This document shows positions 1 through 10,912 of a DNA stretch of 54,974 nt, piece by piece. The position numbers and the translations under genes are program-made. The notes beneath the pieces were generated by a model. That model did not search any database, was not told the DNA's origin, and saw only the letters and a program-made list of their open reading frames with translations. Source of the stretch: an uncultured Verrucomicrobiota bacterium (GTDB lineage: Bacteria; Verrucomicrobiota; Verrucomicrobiia; Opitutales; Seribacteraceae); NCBI GenBank assembly GCA_902580225.1, contig CACHJU010000013.1, forward strand, positions 1 through 54,974, written 5' to 3'. Within the stretch, counting starts at the first letter, position 1; each line of letters opens with the position of its first letter.

Positions 1-162
1 GCAGGAGAAATTCGTAAAGAAGTAAGCAAAAATGTTGTTCTTAAGTATTCCCCCAAATTAAAATTTGTTCGAGATTTCGGAATTGAGCGTGGAAACCGTG
101 TGATGGAAATTCTTGACGAACTTGAATCTTCGAATCCTGACCCAGACTCTGAACTAAGGTGA
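1..162 (+). CDS. rbfA: Ribosome-binding factor A, C-terminal part (cut by window start)
   Basis: The first 53 codons read in frame to a TGA at 160-162. The peptide keeps the conserved end of RbfA: a basic stretch, K-Y-S-P-K-L-K-F-V-R-D, then I-E-R-G-N-R and an acidic tail L-D-E-L-E. RbfA is a small KH-fold protein that binds the 30S subunit and helps mature the 5' end of 16S rRNA. The start lies outside the window, and rbfA usually follows infB in bacteria. Assignment rests on this C-terminal signature only. Confidence 0.8.
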   Translation, partial: AGEIRKEVSKNVVLKYSPKLKFVRDFGIERGNRVMEILDELESSNPDPDSELR

Positions 163-192
163 CTCAATCTAAACGAGACATGAGACATAAAT

Positions 193-207
193 GTGCCATA
201 TTGGCAC
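193..207. promoter_or_regulatory. Inverted repeat upstream of dnaK
   Basis: A perfect 6-bp inverted repeat (GTGCCA, TAT, TGGCAC) lies in the 156-nt gap between rbfA and the chosen dnaK start. It is not a CIRCE element (TTAGCACTC-N9-GAGTGCTAA), so HrcA control is not supported. A T7 tract follows about 13 nt later, too far for a good intrinsic terminator. It could be a repressor site or the base of a weak rbfA terminator. No convincing -35/-10 pair was seen. Confidence 0.3.
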
Positions 208-283
208 CGATAGAATGTATTTTTTTCGTAAAAGCTTTATCTTATTTTCTTAAGTAGTTTACTACCAATATTATAAGTGAATC

Positions 284-322
284 ATGAGATTGGGCATGAT
301 TGTTGCATACCTCTTTGCGTGA
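284..322 (+). other. Possible 12-codon leader ORF overlapping the dnaK start
   Basis: ATG at 284 opens a 12-codon reading frame ([12 protein letters not shown]) whose TGA stop at 320-322 overlaps the GTG of dnaK at 319-321 as GTGA. That is the geometry of translational coupling. There is no Shine-Dalgarno sequence before it, and a frame this short can occur by chance, so it is a candidate only. Confidence 0.2.
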
Positions 323-2271
323 GTAAAATAATTGGAATAGATTTAGGAACAAGTAATTCTTGTATGGCAGTTATGGAAGCGGGTGACGCGAAGGTCATTC
401 CGAATGCTGAGGGCGTTCGGACCACACCATCCATTGTTGCTTTCAGTAAAAATGGTGAACGGTTAGTTGGGCAAGCTGCTAAAAGGCAAGCGGTTACTAA
501 TCCAGAAAATACTATTTATTCAGCTAAAAGATTAATAGGGCGAAAATTCTCAGAAATCAAAGATGAAACAAGCACTCTTCCTTTCAAAGTTATCGAAGGA
601 AAAAATGGAGCTGCAGTTATTGAGTGCGAGATTGACGGGAAAACAGAAACTTTTATGCCTGAACAAATTGCATCTATGATTCTTGCCAAATTGAAGGCGG
701 ATGCCGAGGCTTATCTAGGTGAGCCTGTTACCCAAGCTGTAATAACCGTGCCGGCATACTTTAATGACGACCAAAGACGTGCCACTAAAGATGCTGGATC
801 TATTGCCGGACTAGAGGTAATGAGGATTATCAACGAGCCAACTGCTGCTTCTTTAGCGTATGGCTTGGATAAAAAAGGCGAAGAGACAATTGCAGTTTAC
901 GATTTGGGAGGCGGAACTTTTGATATCTCTGTCCTAGAAATTGCAGAAGGTGTTTTTGAAGTAAAAGCCACAAATGGAGATACTCAATTAGGCGGAGATA
1001 ATTGGGATCAAAAGATTATTGATTGGTTAATTGCGGAATTCAAAACTGACCAAGGGATAGATTTATCGGGGGATGCAATGGCTATGCAACGTTTAAAGGA
1101 AGAGGCTGAAAAAGCTAAAATGTCTCTTTCTTCTTCTCAATCCACTGATATAAATCTTCCCTTCATTACAGCTGATTCATCCGGACCTAAACATTTGAAT
1201 GTGACTCTTTCCCGATCGAAACTTGAGCAAATTTGTGACGATCTATACGCTCGTACCAAGGGTCCTTTTGAGGCTTGTCTTAAAGATTCTGGACTCAGTT
1301 TAGGGGATGTAAATAACTTGGTCCTAGTTGGCGGAATGACTCGTAGTCCCAAGATCGTTGAGTTAGCAAAAGAGCTTGGTGGAAAAGATCCCAATCAAGG
1401 TGTAAATCCGGATGAGGTTGTTGCAATTGGTGCGGCTGTTCAAGGTGCCGTTTTACAAGGTGATGTGAACGATGTTTTGTTACTCGATGTGACCCCGCTT
1501 ACTCTGGGAATCGAAACAGCAGGGGGAGTTTGCACACCAATGATTGATCGTAACACCACAATACCTACGAAGAAAGCTCAAACCTTTTCAACCGCAGCGG
1601 ACAATCAACCTGCAGTTGATATAGTTGTTTTACAGGGGGAGCGTTCTATGTCACAGGATAACAAAACCCTAGGTACTTTTAAATTGGATGGGATTGCTCC
1701 TGCAGCCCGTGGAACTCCCCAAATCGAAGTCACTTTTGATATTGATGCTAATGGAATTTTAAATGTAACCGCTAAAGATCAAGGAACAGGTAAAGATCAA
1801 AAAATTACAATTTCTGGCTCTTCTAGTATGGACGAGGCAGAGGTGGACCGTTTACGTAAAGAAGCTGAAAAATTTGCCGATCAAGATAAAGACAAAAAAG
1901 AGCAGGTGCAGATTCGTAATGAACTGGATTCTATGGTCTATCAATGTGAAAAACAACTGAATGAGATGGGAGATAAAGCAACCGAAGATCTCAAAACCAA
2001 GATTAATTCTCTGTTAACAGATACCAAGAAAGTTTTAGAGAATTCTGAATCCAGTTTAGACGAATTAAAAGCCGCGAAGGATTCCCTTCAAAAAGGATTC
2101 GAGGAACTTGGGCAAGAGGTCATGAAAAGCGGGGGAATGCCTGGAGCTGGTCCAACAAAAAACTCTGCTCCTGAATCAAGTGAAACGGAAGAAGACACTA
2201 AGAAAAAAATGGATGAAGATATCGTCGACGCAGACTTTGAAGTCGTGGACGACGAAAAAGAGAAAAGTTAA
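319..2271 (+). CDS. dnaK: Hsp70 chaperone DnaK
   Basis: ATP-dependent Hsp70 that binds exposed hydrophobic peptides with DnaJ and GrpE. The chosen GTG start gives 650 residues beginning [14 protein letters not shown], matching the usual Hsp70 N-terminus. An in-frame GTG at 277 would add 14 residues (including Cys-Cys) with no counterpart in the family. The nucleotide-binding domain shows the phosphate loops IDLGTSNS and DLGGGTFD and the V-G-G-M-T-R motif. The substrate domain follows, then a helical lid and the acidic tail [12 protein letters not shown] typical of bacterial DnaK. It stands directly before groES-groEL, forming a chaperone cluster without grpE or dnaJ nearby. Confidence 0.97.
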   Translation: MSKIIGIDLGTSNSCMAVMEAGDAKVIPNAEGVRTTPSIVAFSKNGERLVGQAAKRQAVTNPENTIYSAKRLIGRKFSEIKDETSTLPFKVIEGKNGAAVIECEIDGKTETFMPEQIASMILAKLKADAEAYLGEPVTQAVITVPAYFNDDQRRATKDAGSIAGLEVMRIINEPTAASLAYGLDKKGEETIAVYDLGGGTFDISVLEIAEGVFEVKATNGDTQLGGDNWDQKIIDWLIAEFKTDQGIDLSGDAMAMQRLKEEAEKAKMSLSSSQSTDINLPFITADSSGPKHLNVTLSRSKLEQICDDLYARTKGPFEACLKDSGLSLGDVNNLVLVGGMTRSPKIVELAKELGGKDPNQGVNPDEVVAIGAAVQGAVLQGDVNDVLLLDVTPLTLGIETAGGVCTPMIDRNTTIPTKKAQTFSTAADNQPAVDIVVLQGERSMSQDNKTLGTFKLDGIAPAARGTPQIEVTFDIDANGILNVTAKDQGTGKDQKITISGSSSMDEAEVDRLRKEAEKFADQDKDKKEQVQIRNELDSMVYQCEKQLNEMGDKATEDLKTKINSLLTDTKKVLENSESSLDELKAAKDSLQKGFEELGQEVMKSGGMPGAGPTKNSAPESSETEEDTKKKMDEDIVDADFEVVDDEKEKS

Positions 2272-2356
2272 TTTTATTGGACTCAATTTTTGAATATTTC
2301 AAAATTCGTGTTCAATCCCTAAAATCTAGTATAACCTAACCCAAAACAAAAGGAAT

Positions 2357-2653
2357 ATGAGCAAACCAAAAATAACTCCGTTAGGAGATCGCGTCTTGGT
2401 CAAGCATGTCGAAGAAGACGAGCAAATCAAAGGCGGTATTATCATCCCAGACTCTGCTAAAGAAAAATCCCAAGAAGCTGAAGTAGTAGCTCTTGGCACA
2501 GGCAAGAAAGACGACGATGGCAAAAACATCGGTTTTCAAGTCAAAAAAGGGGACAAAGTACTTATAAGCAAGTACGGTGGAACTGAGGTCAAGCTTGACG
2601 ATGTTGAGTACCAACTCGTTCGTGAAGACGATATCCTCGGTATCATTGGATAA
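2357..2653 (+). CDS. groES: Co-chaperonin GroES
   Basis: The 98-residue lid of the GroEL folding chamber, normal length for the family. The sequence starts with P-L-G-D-R-V-L-V-K, has the mobile-loop region K-G-G-I-I-I-P-D around residues 26-33, and ends with the conserved [13 protein letters not shown]. An AAGGA sequence a few bases before the ATG is a reasonable ribosome-binding site, better than most in this window. groEL follows after 44 nt on the same strand, so the two are surely co-transcribed. Confidence 0.97.
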   Translation: MSKPKITPLGDRVLVKHVEEDEQIKGGIIIPDSAKEKSQEAEVVALGTGKKDDDGKNIGFQVKKGDKVLISKYGGTEVKLDDVEYQLVREDDILGIIG

Positions 2654-2667
2654 GTCCTCTTAGTTAA

Positions 2668-4326
<1,659 letters not shown>

Positions 4327-4353
4327 GATATAATCTTACTTCTATTTTTCATA

Positions 4354-4383
4354 GAGGCGTCCTTTTGAGGGCGCCTCTTTTTT
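4354..4383 (+). terminator. Rho-independent terminator after groEL
   Basis: A 9-bp stem (GAGGCGTCC with GGGCGCCTC, one G-T wobble) closes a 6-nt loop TTTTGA and is followed at once by six T. It sits 28 nt after the groEL stop and ends the groES-groEL unit. Confidence 0.9.
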
Positions 4384-4460
4384 ATTTGTATTCGTGAAAA
4401 AATTCATTGAGTAGATCATTTTGGGTTGGAACTCATTTTTTTAATGCTCATGCTTATTCT

Positions 4461-5681
4461 ATGAAAAAACTTTTCATTGGGTTATTTTTTCAGTTATTTT
4501 TTTGCCAAGCTTATGCCGAGAATTGGCCTCAATTTAGAGGTCCAACCGGGCAGGGGCACTCCATGGTTTTGGAACTGCCTATCAATTGGAATCAGACTGA
4601 GGGTGTTGCTTGGCAATCTGAATTATCTGGTAAGGCTTGGTCTTCCCCCATCTGTGTAAACGAACAAATATTTTTAACCAATGCATTATTCGATAAAAAA
4701 CTTTTAAAACTAGAACTCATTTCAATATCATTTGAAACTGGTGAAGTTGAGTGGAGAAAAACTTTGTTTACCTATGAAAATCAGCCCAAAATTCATAAAA
4801 AGAATAGTTATGCGAGTCCTACTCCTTTTTATGATAACGGTAAAGTTTATGTTCATTTTGGAAATCTAGGTACTGCATGTTTAGATACTAAAGGAGATTT
4901 AATTTGGAAAAGGAAACTCGAATATTCTCCAGTTCATGGTGGAGGATCGTCCCCGGTTATTTTTCAGGACCTTTTATTATTGAGTGCGGATGGTGCCGAG
5001 GAACCTTGTCTGTATGGACTCGAAAAGCAGACAGGAGAATTGAAATGGAGAGCGGTAAGAAACAGTAACGCTCGGAAGAATTTTTCTTTTTGTACCCCTC
5101 TCGTTGTTGAGGTAAATGGAGAGAATAGAATAATAAGTCCCGCAAGCGACTATGTTTTCGCTTACGATATGAGAGGGAATCAGATATGGAAATTTAATTA
5201 TCCGAACGGGTATTCAGTAGTTCCCAGACCCGTTTTCGACCAAGGAATAATTTATGTGAGTAGCGGCTATGATAGCCCTGTATTTTATGCAATTAAGGCA
5301 GGTGGAGTAGGCGATGTGACCCAAAGTCATCTTGAATGGAAAACCCGAAAAGGTGCTCCAAGGAATTCCTCTATAGTGGTTACTGATGGGCTCGTTTTTA
5401 TGGCAGCGGACAATGGAGTAGTATCCTGCTTGGATGCAAAGACGGGTAAGATTTATTGGATGGAAAGAGTAGCAAGCAGTTGTTCCCCATCTATGCTTCA
5501 TGCAGTAGGAAACATTTTTCTTTCCGATGAAAACGGAAAAACCTTTATCTTTAAAGCTCAGTCCGAATATAACTTAATAGCAACCAATGATTTGAACGAA
5601 AGAATGTTAGCCTCTCCAGTTCCCTATCAAAAATCTCTCCTTATAAGAACAGAAAAGAATTTATGGAGAATAGATCCTTGA
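4461..5681 (+). CDS. Secreted PQQ-like beta-propeller protein
   Basis: A 406-residue exported protein with the PQQ-type beta-propeller repeat (PF13360 class). The ATG at 4461 starts a signal peptide, M-K-K-L-F-I-G-L-F-F, ending near A-Y-A, followed by E-N-W-P-Q-F-R-G-P, the hallmark start of many planctomycete and verrucomicrobial propellers. An upstream in-frame TTG (4407) would place 18 polar residues before the signal peptide and is rejected. Blades show recurring patterns such as V-S-C-L-D-A-K-T-G-K-I-Y-W and L-Y-G-L-E-K-Q-T-G-E-L-K-W. The family includes scaffolds such as BamB and true quinoproteins, and no quinone-binding residues could be confirmed, so the role is open. It is convergent with lipA, 14 nt away. 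Confidence 0.85.
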   Translation: MKKLFIGLFFQLFFCQAYAENWPQFRGPTGQGHSMVLELPINWNQTEGVAWQSELSGKAWSSPICVNEQIFLTNALFDKKLLKLELISISFETGEVEWRKTLFTYENQPKIHKKNSYASPTPFYDNGKVYVHFGNLGTACLDTKGDLIWKRKLEYSPVHGGGSSPVIFQDLLLLSADGAEEPCLYGLEKQTGELKWRAVRNSNARKNFSFCTPLVVEVNGENRIISPASDYVFAYDMRGNQIWKFNYPNGYSVVPRPVFDQGIIYVSSGYDSPVFYAIKAGGVGDVTQSHLEWKTRKGAPRNSSIVVTDGLVFMAADNGVVSCLDAKTGKIYWMERVASSCSPSMLHAVGNIFLSDENGKTFIFKAQSEYNLIATNDLNERMLASPVPYQKSLLIRTEKNLWRIDP

Positions 5682-5695
5682 GGAAATTATTTAGA

Positions 5696-6568
5696 TTAAG
5701 CAGGAACTCTTTGCTCAGCGGAAAAACGGGCTGATTGCTCATCAGCGTGGTAAGAAGAGCGAACCAATGGACCAGACTCAACCACTTGAATGCCCAAATT
5801 CAGTGCTTCGCTTTTCCAATTAGCAAATTCTTCTGGTGTAGCCCATCTGTCAATAGGTGCATATTTAGGACTAGGTTGAAGATATTGTCCAAGAGTGAGA
5901 ACATCCAGTTTTATATTGGCAAGATCTTTTAATGCGGTTCTAATTTCGTCTTCTTTTTCCCCCAAGCCAAGCATGATCCCTGATTTGATCGGGAACCCCG
6001 CTTTTTTGGCATAGGAAAGAACATCAAGGCTTCTTTGGTAAGTTGCAGTTAATCTTACAGGACGCTGCAATCTTTCAACTGTTTCGAGGTTGTGATTAAA
6101 AATATTCGGTTTTGCACCAAGAACAATGTCCAAATTTTCAAATTTTCCTTTAAAATCTGGAACTAATACTTCGATCGCTGTATTCGGATTTTTGTATCGA
6201 ACAGCCCGAATAGTCGCCGCCCATACTTTTGCTCCACCATCCGGTAAGTCGTCTCGTGCGACCGAGGTAAGAACACAATGTTTAAGACCCATTTTGGATA
6301 CTGCATCTGCAACGCGAGGTGGTTCAGCAAGGTCGAGTTCAGTGGGTTTTCCAGTTTGCACAGCACAAAAAGTACAGGCTCTTGTGCATACATTTCCCAA
6401 AATCATCAAGGTCGCTGTTCCTCTAGACCAACATTCCCCCATGTTTGGACATTGAGCACTTTGACAAACTGTGTTTAGTTGATTGTCATCGACTATTTCT
6501 CTAACATTTCCGTACTCTGGACCAGATGGTAATTTAGCCCGAAGCCAAGTAGGTTTTTTTTCTTTCAC
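5696..6568 (-). CDS. lipA: Lipoyl synthase (radical SAM)
   Basis: A 290-residue enzyme that inserts two sulfur atoms into protein-bound octanoyl groups to make lipoyl cofactors. Both iron-sulfur sites are visible: the auxiliary cluster cysteines C35, C40 and C46 (C-Q-S-A-Q-C-P-N-M-G-E-C) and the radical SAM motif C61-x3-C65-x2-C68 (C-T-R-A-C-T-F-C). The C-terminal R-S-S-Y-H-A-D is the conserved end that supplies the serine ligand of the auxiliary cluster. Length and motif order are standard. No lipB or 2-oxoacid dehydrogenase gene lies nearby, though a lipoamide-dehydrogenase-like enzyme is encoded at 17 kb. Confidence 0.97.
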   Translation of the reverse strand: MKEKKPTWLRAKLPSGPEYGNVREIVDDNQLNTVCQSAQCPNMGECWSRGTATLMILGNVCTRACTFCAVQTGKPTELDLAEPPRVADAVSKMGLKHCVLTSVARDDLPDGGAKVWAATIRAVRYKNPNTAIEVLVPDFKGKFENLDIVLGAKPNIFNHNLETVERLQRPVRLTATYQRSLDVLSYAKKAGFPIKSGIMLGLGEKEDEIRTALKDLANIKLDVLTLGQYLQPSPKYAPIDRWATPEEFANWKSEALNLGIQVVESGPLVRSSYHADEQSARFSAEQRVPA

Positions 6569-6598
6569 GTCATTTAAGTATAGCCTAATTTATGTATT

Positions 6599-6901
6599 TC
6601 AGTCCAATATATTAGGAGAAATTTTAGTGGGGCCTTGATCCCCCAAAGTACGAAAATATTCACCAGAAGAATCTTTTTCATACTTGGAAAAGCCGTGATT
6701 TTTTAAATTATCAGGACAAAGGGATTTTTTTTCGTTTTCGGATGTGTGTTTTAGCGAAAGGGACGGACTTGTAAAGGCACGCTTCACCGGTTCAAAGGTC
6801 AGGGGATGCTCTGTCAGAGGAGGATCATCTATTTTCTGCTCAACTTCAAAGATTTCTTGAGGTTGTTTGCCGTTTACAACATGGTACTGGTAGATCGGCA
6901 T
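6599..6901 (-). CDS. FmdB-like small protein lacking zinc cysteines
   Basis: A 100-residue protein starting M-P-I-Y-Q-Y-H, the N-terminal signature of the FmdB/CxxC_CxxC_SSSS regulatory-protein family. The family pattern continues with F-E-V-E-Q-K-I-D-D-P-P-L-T-E, then a Val-Lys-Arg step and a Ser-rich stretch. In ordinary members two CxxC pairs bind zinc. Here the first pair is replaced by V-V-N-G and the second by H-P-L-T, so no zinc ribbon can form. The start at 6901 is preferred to one 16 codons upstream that would overlap topB. With this start it lies 7 nt after topB on the same strand and is probably co-transcribed. Function is unknown. Confidence 0.65.
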   Translation of the reverse strand: MPIYQYHVVNGKQPQEIFEVEQKIDDPPLTEHPLTFEPVKRAFTSPSLSLKHTSENEKKSLCPDNLKNHGFSKYEKDSSGEYFRTLGDQGPTKISPNILD

Positions 6902-6908
6902 GGCTTTC

Positions 6909-9365
6909 TTAGGCAGTCTTCTTTTTACGGGGTGGAAATTCAAAGCCAATGCCCCCGTTATCTTTAAGAATTAAGTTAGCATCAAAAGGACGTTTCGTTC
7001 TTCTAGAAACAAAGCCTTTTATGAGACCTGTCTTTTTCTCATTTACAAGTTTCAAAAATTCTTCAACTGGGATTTCCTTGTCGAGTAATTTTCGAGTTAT
7101 TCTAAAAGAACAGGACCCATCGTCCGAAACTTTTTTATGTTTGGTACAAACATATGAGGTTTCAGTATGTTTGACCTCATTTTCACAAACGGGACATTGA
7201 GCAATAACGGGAGCGTCCTTTATGCTTTCTTTTTCCTCCGCTTCCTGTTCCTCATTATTTTGAAAAACAAAATTAACCTTATATTCTTCATCTAATTGAA
7301 GAATAGCGGAGAATGGACGGCCGGCTTTAGAAATAAAATTGTCAAGTGGCCCGATTTTTCTGTCTTTGAGGAGAAGATCGATTTCTTGGACTGGCAGTCT
7401 GCGTCCGGCAATACTTTTGGGAATTTTAAAATCTCCTTCAATGTTTTGGTAAAATGCCAAGCCTTCAAAAAGTGGCTCATCGGTCACAGGTGAGCGAAGC
7501 GGAGTTTCTTTCAGGTTTTCCGCAGTTTCAGTGAAGCCAGTAGTTTTGGAGACAAATTCTTCAGTCAGTTGTCCAATTTCCTTCATGAACTGATCTCGGG
7601 TCCAATTTCCTTCCTCAATTAATCGTAATTTATGTTCCCATTCACCGGTCATGCTTGGACTGGTCAAAATGTCAGTCCCAGCTGCGTCAAGGAAATGAAA
7701 TAAATCTTCTGCCTTTAAATTTGGGTGAATCTGAGTTCCTTCGCGACGCATGTATTTTTCTTTAATAAGATGGTCAATGGTGGATGCACGGGTTGCAGGA
7801 GTACCTAATCCCTTTTCTTTAAGAGCTTCTGCAAGATCATCATCGTCAACATGTTTACCCGCACCTTCCATGGCAGAAAGCAGAGTTGCTTCGGTATAAC
7901 GAGCCGGTGGTTTTGTATGTTCACATTCTAAATCCGCTTTGAGAAAATCCGCCTGATTCCCATCTTCGGAAGTAAGTGCAGGAAGAGCATCTTCAGGCTG
8001 ATTATCTTTCCCGTAGATAGCCAACCATGATGGATTCACTAACACACGACCTTCTGTCCGAAACTTATGATCCCCAAGAGAACTGGTACGGGTGGTAACA
8101 TCCCATTGGGCAGGCGGGAAAAACACAGCTATAAATCGCTTGGTTATAAGGTTGTAAATCTTCCATTCATTTGCATCTAAATTAGATGGAGAGCTTGAGG
8201 TGGGAATTATGGCAAAGTGATCACTGATTTGCTGATTGTTAAAAATTTTTTTATTTTTTTCATTTACCCAGTTTGAATGGAGTGCTTTCTGAGCATGGGT
8301 AGTAAGTTCTCCCTGAACAGAGGCGAGCAAGTCTCTACAGGTGGGTGCGTAGTCTTCCGGTAATGCTTTTGAGTCAGTCCTTGGATAAGTTATTACTTTA
8401 TGTCTTTCATAAAGAGACTGGGCAATTTGTAAAGTACGACTGGCAGGGTAGGAGTGTAAGCGGTTTGCCTCTCTTTGTAGAGTAGTCAGGTCATAAAGTC
8501 TGCCCGGGCTTTGTGGTGAGCGCTTCTTAGTTTCAGTAATTTCGGCTTTCTGAACAAGTTGAATCTCTGCATGAATTTTTTCGGCTTCTTCTTTATCCCA
8601 TAAACGATCAATACGATCATGCTTGTCGTCATCGGATTTTTTAAAGTTTTGTTTCTGATAGAGTCCCTTATATTTACCTTCGGTTAATTGGAAGGTAGTG
8701 GAAATTCGATAGAAGGAACGGGGTACAAAAGCTTTGATTTCTTTTTCTCTTTTAATTACCAGGGAAAGGGTGGGGGTTTGCACCCGACCGACCGTTGAAA
8801 CCTGACGACTCATGCTTCTGGATCTTTTGAGGGTAACCGCTCGTGTACCGTTGATTCCAATTAGCCAATCAGATTCTGAGCGACATCGAGCGGCATCCTG
8901 AAGAGGCTTTAATTCCAAACCTTCTCTCATGTTAGCAAAGGCATCTTTAATAGCCTGATCTGTCATGGATAGCATCCATAATCGTTTGATCGGTAACTTG
9001 GCTTTGGCCAATTCGTAAATGTAAGTAAAAATGAGTTCACCTTCACGACCGGCATCACAAGCGTTAATCACTTCGCCAATATCTTTTCTTTTTAATTGTT
9101 TCTTGAGTTGTTGAAACTTCTTTTTTGTGTTGGTGATTGGTTTAAGATGAAATTCGGGTGGGATTATTGGAAGGTTGGTTAATTTCCATGCTTTAAGTTT
9201 TTTATCAAAGTCGTCAGGCATAAATAATTCAACCAAGTGTCCCACTGCACAGTCGATCACCCATTCTCCATTTTCATAATAGTCATCTTTTTTGGGAATC
9301 CGACCGAGAACTCGGGCTAAATCTTTGGCAACACTAGGCTTTTCAGCAATGACTAATTTTTTCAC
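6909..9365 (-). CDS. topB: DNA topoisomerase III (type IA)
   Basis: An 818-residue type IA topoisomerase that cuts and reseals single strands and resolves linked DNA. The TOPRIM domain carries E8 (V-I-A-E-K-P-S) and D104-A-G-R-E. The central domain holds the catalytic tyrosine Y327 in I-T-Y-P-R-T-D-S. The C-terminus adds two TopB-type repeats (around G-P-L-D-N-F-I-S-K and G-L-I-K-G-F-V-S-R) with a Cys-rich segment between them (C-P-V-C, then a Cys about 15 residues on). It is longer than E. coli TopB. The N-terminus M-K-K-L-V-I-A-E-K-P-S-V-A points to TopB rather than TopA. It precedes the FmdB-like gene. Confidence 0.93.
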   Translation of the reverse strand: MKKLVIAEKPSVAKDLARVLGRIPKKDDYYENGEWVIDCAVGHLVELFMPDDFDKKLKAWKLTNLPIIPPEFHLKPITNTKKKFQQLKKQLKRKDIGEVINACDAGREGELIFTYIYELAKAKLPIKRLWMLSMTDQAIKDAFANMREGLELKPLQDAARCRSESDWLIGINGTRAVTLKRSRSMSRQVSTVGRVQTPTLSLVIKREKEIKAFVPRSFYRISTTFQLTEGKYKGLYQKQNFKKSDDDKHDRIDRLWDKEEAEKIHAEIQLVQKAEITETKKRSPQSPGRLYDLTTLQREANRLHSYPASRTLQIAQSLYERHKVITYPRTDSKALPEDYAPTCRDLLASVQGELTTHAQKALHSNWVNEKNKKIFNNQQISDHFAIIPTSSSPSNLDANEWKIYNLITKRFIAVFFPPAQWDVTTRTSSLGDHKFRTEGRVLVNPSWLAIYGKDNQPEDALPALTSEDGNQADFLKADLECEHTKPPARYTEATLLSAMEGAGKHVDDDDLAEALKEKGLGTPATRASTIDHLIKEKYMRREGTQIHPNLKAEDLFHFLDAAGTDILTSPSMTGEWEHKLRLIEEGNWTRDQFMKEIGQLTEEFVSKTTGFTETAENLKETPLRSPVTDEPLFEGLAFYQNIEGDFKIPKSIAGRRLPVQEIDLLLKDRKIGPLDNFISKAGRPFSAILQLDEEYKVNFVFQNNEEQEAEEKESIKDAPVIAQCPVCENEVKHTETSYVCTKHKKVSDDGSCSFRITRKLLDKEIPVEEFLKLVNEKKTGLIKGFVSRRTKRPFDANLILKDNGGIGFEFPPRKKKTA

Positions 9366-9386
9366 TTAACAAAGTTGAGGATTAAT

Positions 9387-10472
9387 TTAGGCGGGTAAAA
9401 AAGAAGAAAGGACTTCATCCATGTTTGAGATTAGATGATTGATGGAGTCAACTGTTTCATCACCCATATTCGAAATACGGAAGGTTTTACCTTTAATTTT
9501 ACCATATCCACCATCTATGGAAATTTTTTTTTCTTCACGTAAAGTTTTTACAAATCCTCCTACATCAATATTCAAATTGTTCCGGACACAGGTCAGAGAT
9601 TTCGAGGCAAATTCTGGTTTTGGTAGCAATTCAAACCCCTTACTTTTAACCCACTGATGAACTAGTTGATTAAGGTGGTCGTGTCGCTTGTGACGATTTG
9701 GAACTCCTTCATCCATGATCTTTTTTAGTGTGTAGTTTAGAGCGTGAATGAGAGGGATAACCGGAGTGCTTGGAGTCATTCCTTTAGTGTGATTCGAACG
9801 GAACTCTAAAAAATCAAAATAATATCCTCTGCCGGCAACTTGCTCGGCACGTTGAAAAGCTCTTTCAGAAACAGAAAATAAAGCAAGACCAGGAGGCATC
9901 GCCAAAGCTTTTTGCGAGCCAGTTAAAATAACATCAATACCCCAATCGTCTTTAGGAATTGAGACCACAGAAAAAGAACTTACTGTATCTATGACAGAAA
10001 TAACATCGGGGAACTCCCTCAATACCGACATAATTTCTTTTAAAGGATTCATCATTCCACAAGAGGTTTCATTATGGACTAGAGTAACCAAATCATATTC
10101 ACCGGTTTCAAGACATGACTTAAGTTCAGCCGGGTCAATGTTTTGGCCCCACTCTACCTGCAAAGGATCAGCATTCTTTCCTGCCCGCTTTGCCACATTA
10201 AGCCATTTGTCTGAAAAAGCTCCGCACATACAGCACAAAACTTTTTTTTGACAAAGATTACGAATGGCACCTTCCATCACACCCCAGGCACTAGAAGTAG
10301 CCAAAAAGACCGGGTCTTTGGTTTCAAACAATTTTTGCAAACTTGGCTGGCATTTTTGATATAGTTCTACAAAGTCAGGACTTCTATGACCCATTACTGG
10401 AGAAGACATTGCCTGATAAGTTTCCTTGGAGACATTAACAGGACCGGGAATGTATAATTTGTAGTCAATCAT
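9387..10472 (-). CDS. Class V PLP-dependent aminotransferase
   Basis: A 361-residue aminotransferase of the alanine/serine-glyoxylate type. The start L-Y-I-P-G-P-V-N-V matches the family's P-G-P motif, M-G-H-R-S-P-D-F follows at 27-34, and the PLP lysine is K188 in G-S-Q-K-A-L-A-M-P-P-G-L. The substrate cannot be read from the sequence: alanine-glyoxylate, serine-glyoxylate or phosphoserine-type activity are all possible. It begins 2 nt after the panD stop on the same strand, so the two genes are almost certainly co-expressed. A link to beta-alanine or amino-acid supply is an inference only. Confidence 0.85.
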   Translation of the reverse strand: MIDYKLYIPGPVNVSKETYQAMSSPVMGHRSPDFVELYQKCQPSLQKLFETKDPVFLATSSAWGVMEGAIRNLCQKKVLCCMCGAFSDKWLNVAKRAGKNADPLQVEWGQNIDPAELKSCLETGEYDLVTLVHNETSCGMMNPLKEIMSVLREFPDVISVIDTVSSFSVVSIPKDDWGIDVILTGSQKALAMPPGLALFSVSERAFQRAEQVAGRGYYFDFLEFRSNHTKGMTPSTPVIPLIHALNYTLKKIMDEGVPNRHKRHDHLNQLVHQWVKSKGFELLPKPEFASKSLTCVRNNLNIDVGGFVKTLREEKKISIDGGYGKIKGKTFRISNMGDETVDSINHLISNMDEVLSSFLPA

Positions 10473-10474
10473 TT

Positions 10475-10849
10475 TTAAGCTTCGATTTGGTTGTTAATCA
10501 TTTTAAAATTAGTATTTTTATCTTCTATTATAACAAGTCTCGGTTCCCAAGCAGCGGCTTCTTCAGGGTCAAGTTGAATAAAAGTGAGGATAACGAGAAG
10601 ATCGCCGGGTTTGCCTTTGTGGGCCGCGGCTCCATTTAGAGCAATTTCTCCAGAACCAGGTGCAGCTGGTATACAATAAGTTTCAAATCTTTTACCATTA
10701 GAAATATTACCCACGAGGATTTTTTCATGATTCAGGAAGCCTGCAGCCTCCATTAAACTACGATCTATTGAAAGACTCCCAGAATAATCGGGAGACACGG
10801 ATGTTACAGTAGCACGATGAAGTTTCGATTTTAAAAGAGTGACCTGCAT
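10475..10849 (-). CDS. panD: Aspartate 1-decarboxylase (pyruvoyl enzyme)
   Basis: A 124-residue proenzyme that makes beta-alanine for pantothenate and coenzyme A. It carries L-K-S-K-L-H-R-A-T-V-T at the N-terminus and the self-cleavage site G24-S25 in Y-S-G-S-L-S-I-D, where the serine becomes the pyruvoyl group. N-G-A-A-A-H-K-G-K-P-G-D-L is the conserved C-terminal part of the active site. Length is normal. It is the first gene of a two-gene unit with the class V aminotransferase and is divergent from lpxK. No Shine-Dalgarno is evident. Confidence 0.96.
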   Translation of the reverse strand: MQVTLLKSKLHRATVTSVSPDYSGSLSIDRSLMEAAGFLNHEKILVGNISNGKRFETYCIPAAPGSGEIALNGAAAHKGKPGDLLVILTFIQLDPEEAAAWEPRLVIIEDKNTNFKMINNQIEA

Positions 10850-10912
10850 AGAAAGGAAGGTAAAAATGAAATACTCAATAAATCTTATTCGTGCTTAAAG
10901 TCAATCGATGAA

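Noticed and set aside
277-318. Upstream GTG start for dnaK adding 14 residues
   Set aside because: The added residues include Cys-Cys and do not match any DnaK N-terminus; GTG at 319 gives the standard start.
163-318. CIRCE/HrcA operator before dnaK
   Set aside because: The inverted repeat present (GTGCCA-TAT-TGGCAC) does not match the CIRCE sequence or its 9-nt spacer.
2286-2306. Palindrome TTTTGAA-TAT-TTCAAAA as terminator after dnaK
   Set aside because: No T tract follows it, so it does not fit an intrinsic terminator.
4407-4460. TTG start for the PQQ-like propeller gene
   Set aside because: It would put polar residues before a clear signal peptide starting at ATG 4461.
6902-6949. Longer start for the FmdB-like gene
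   Set aside because: It would overlap topB by 41 nt and the extra residues do not belong to the family.
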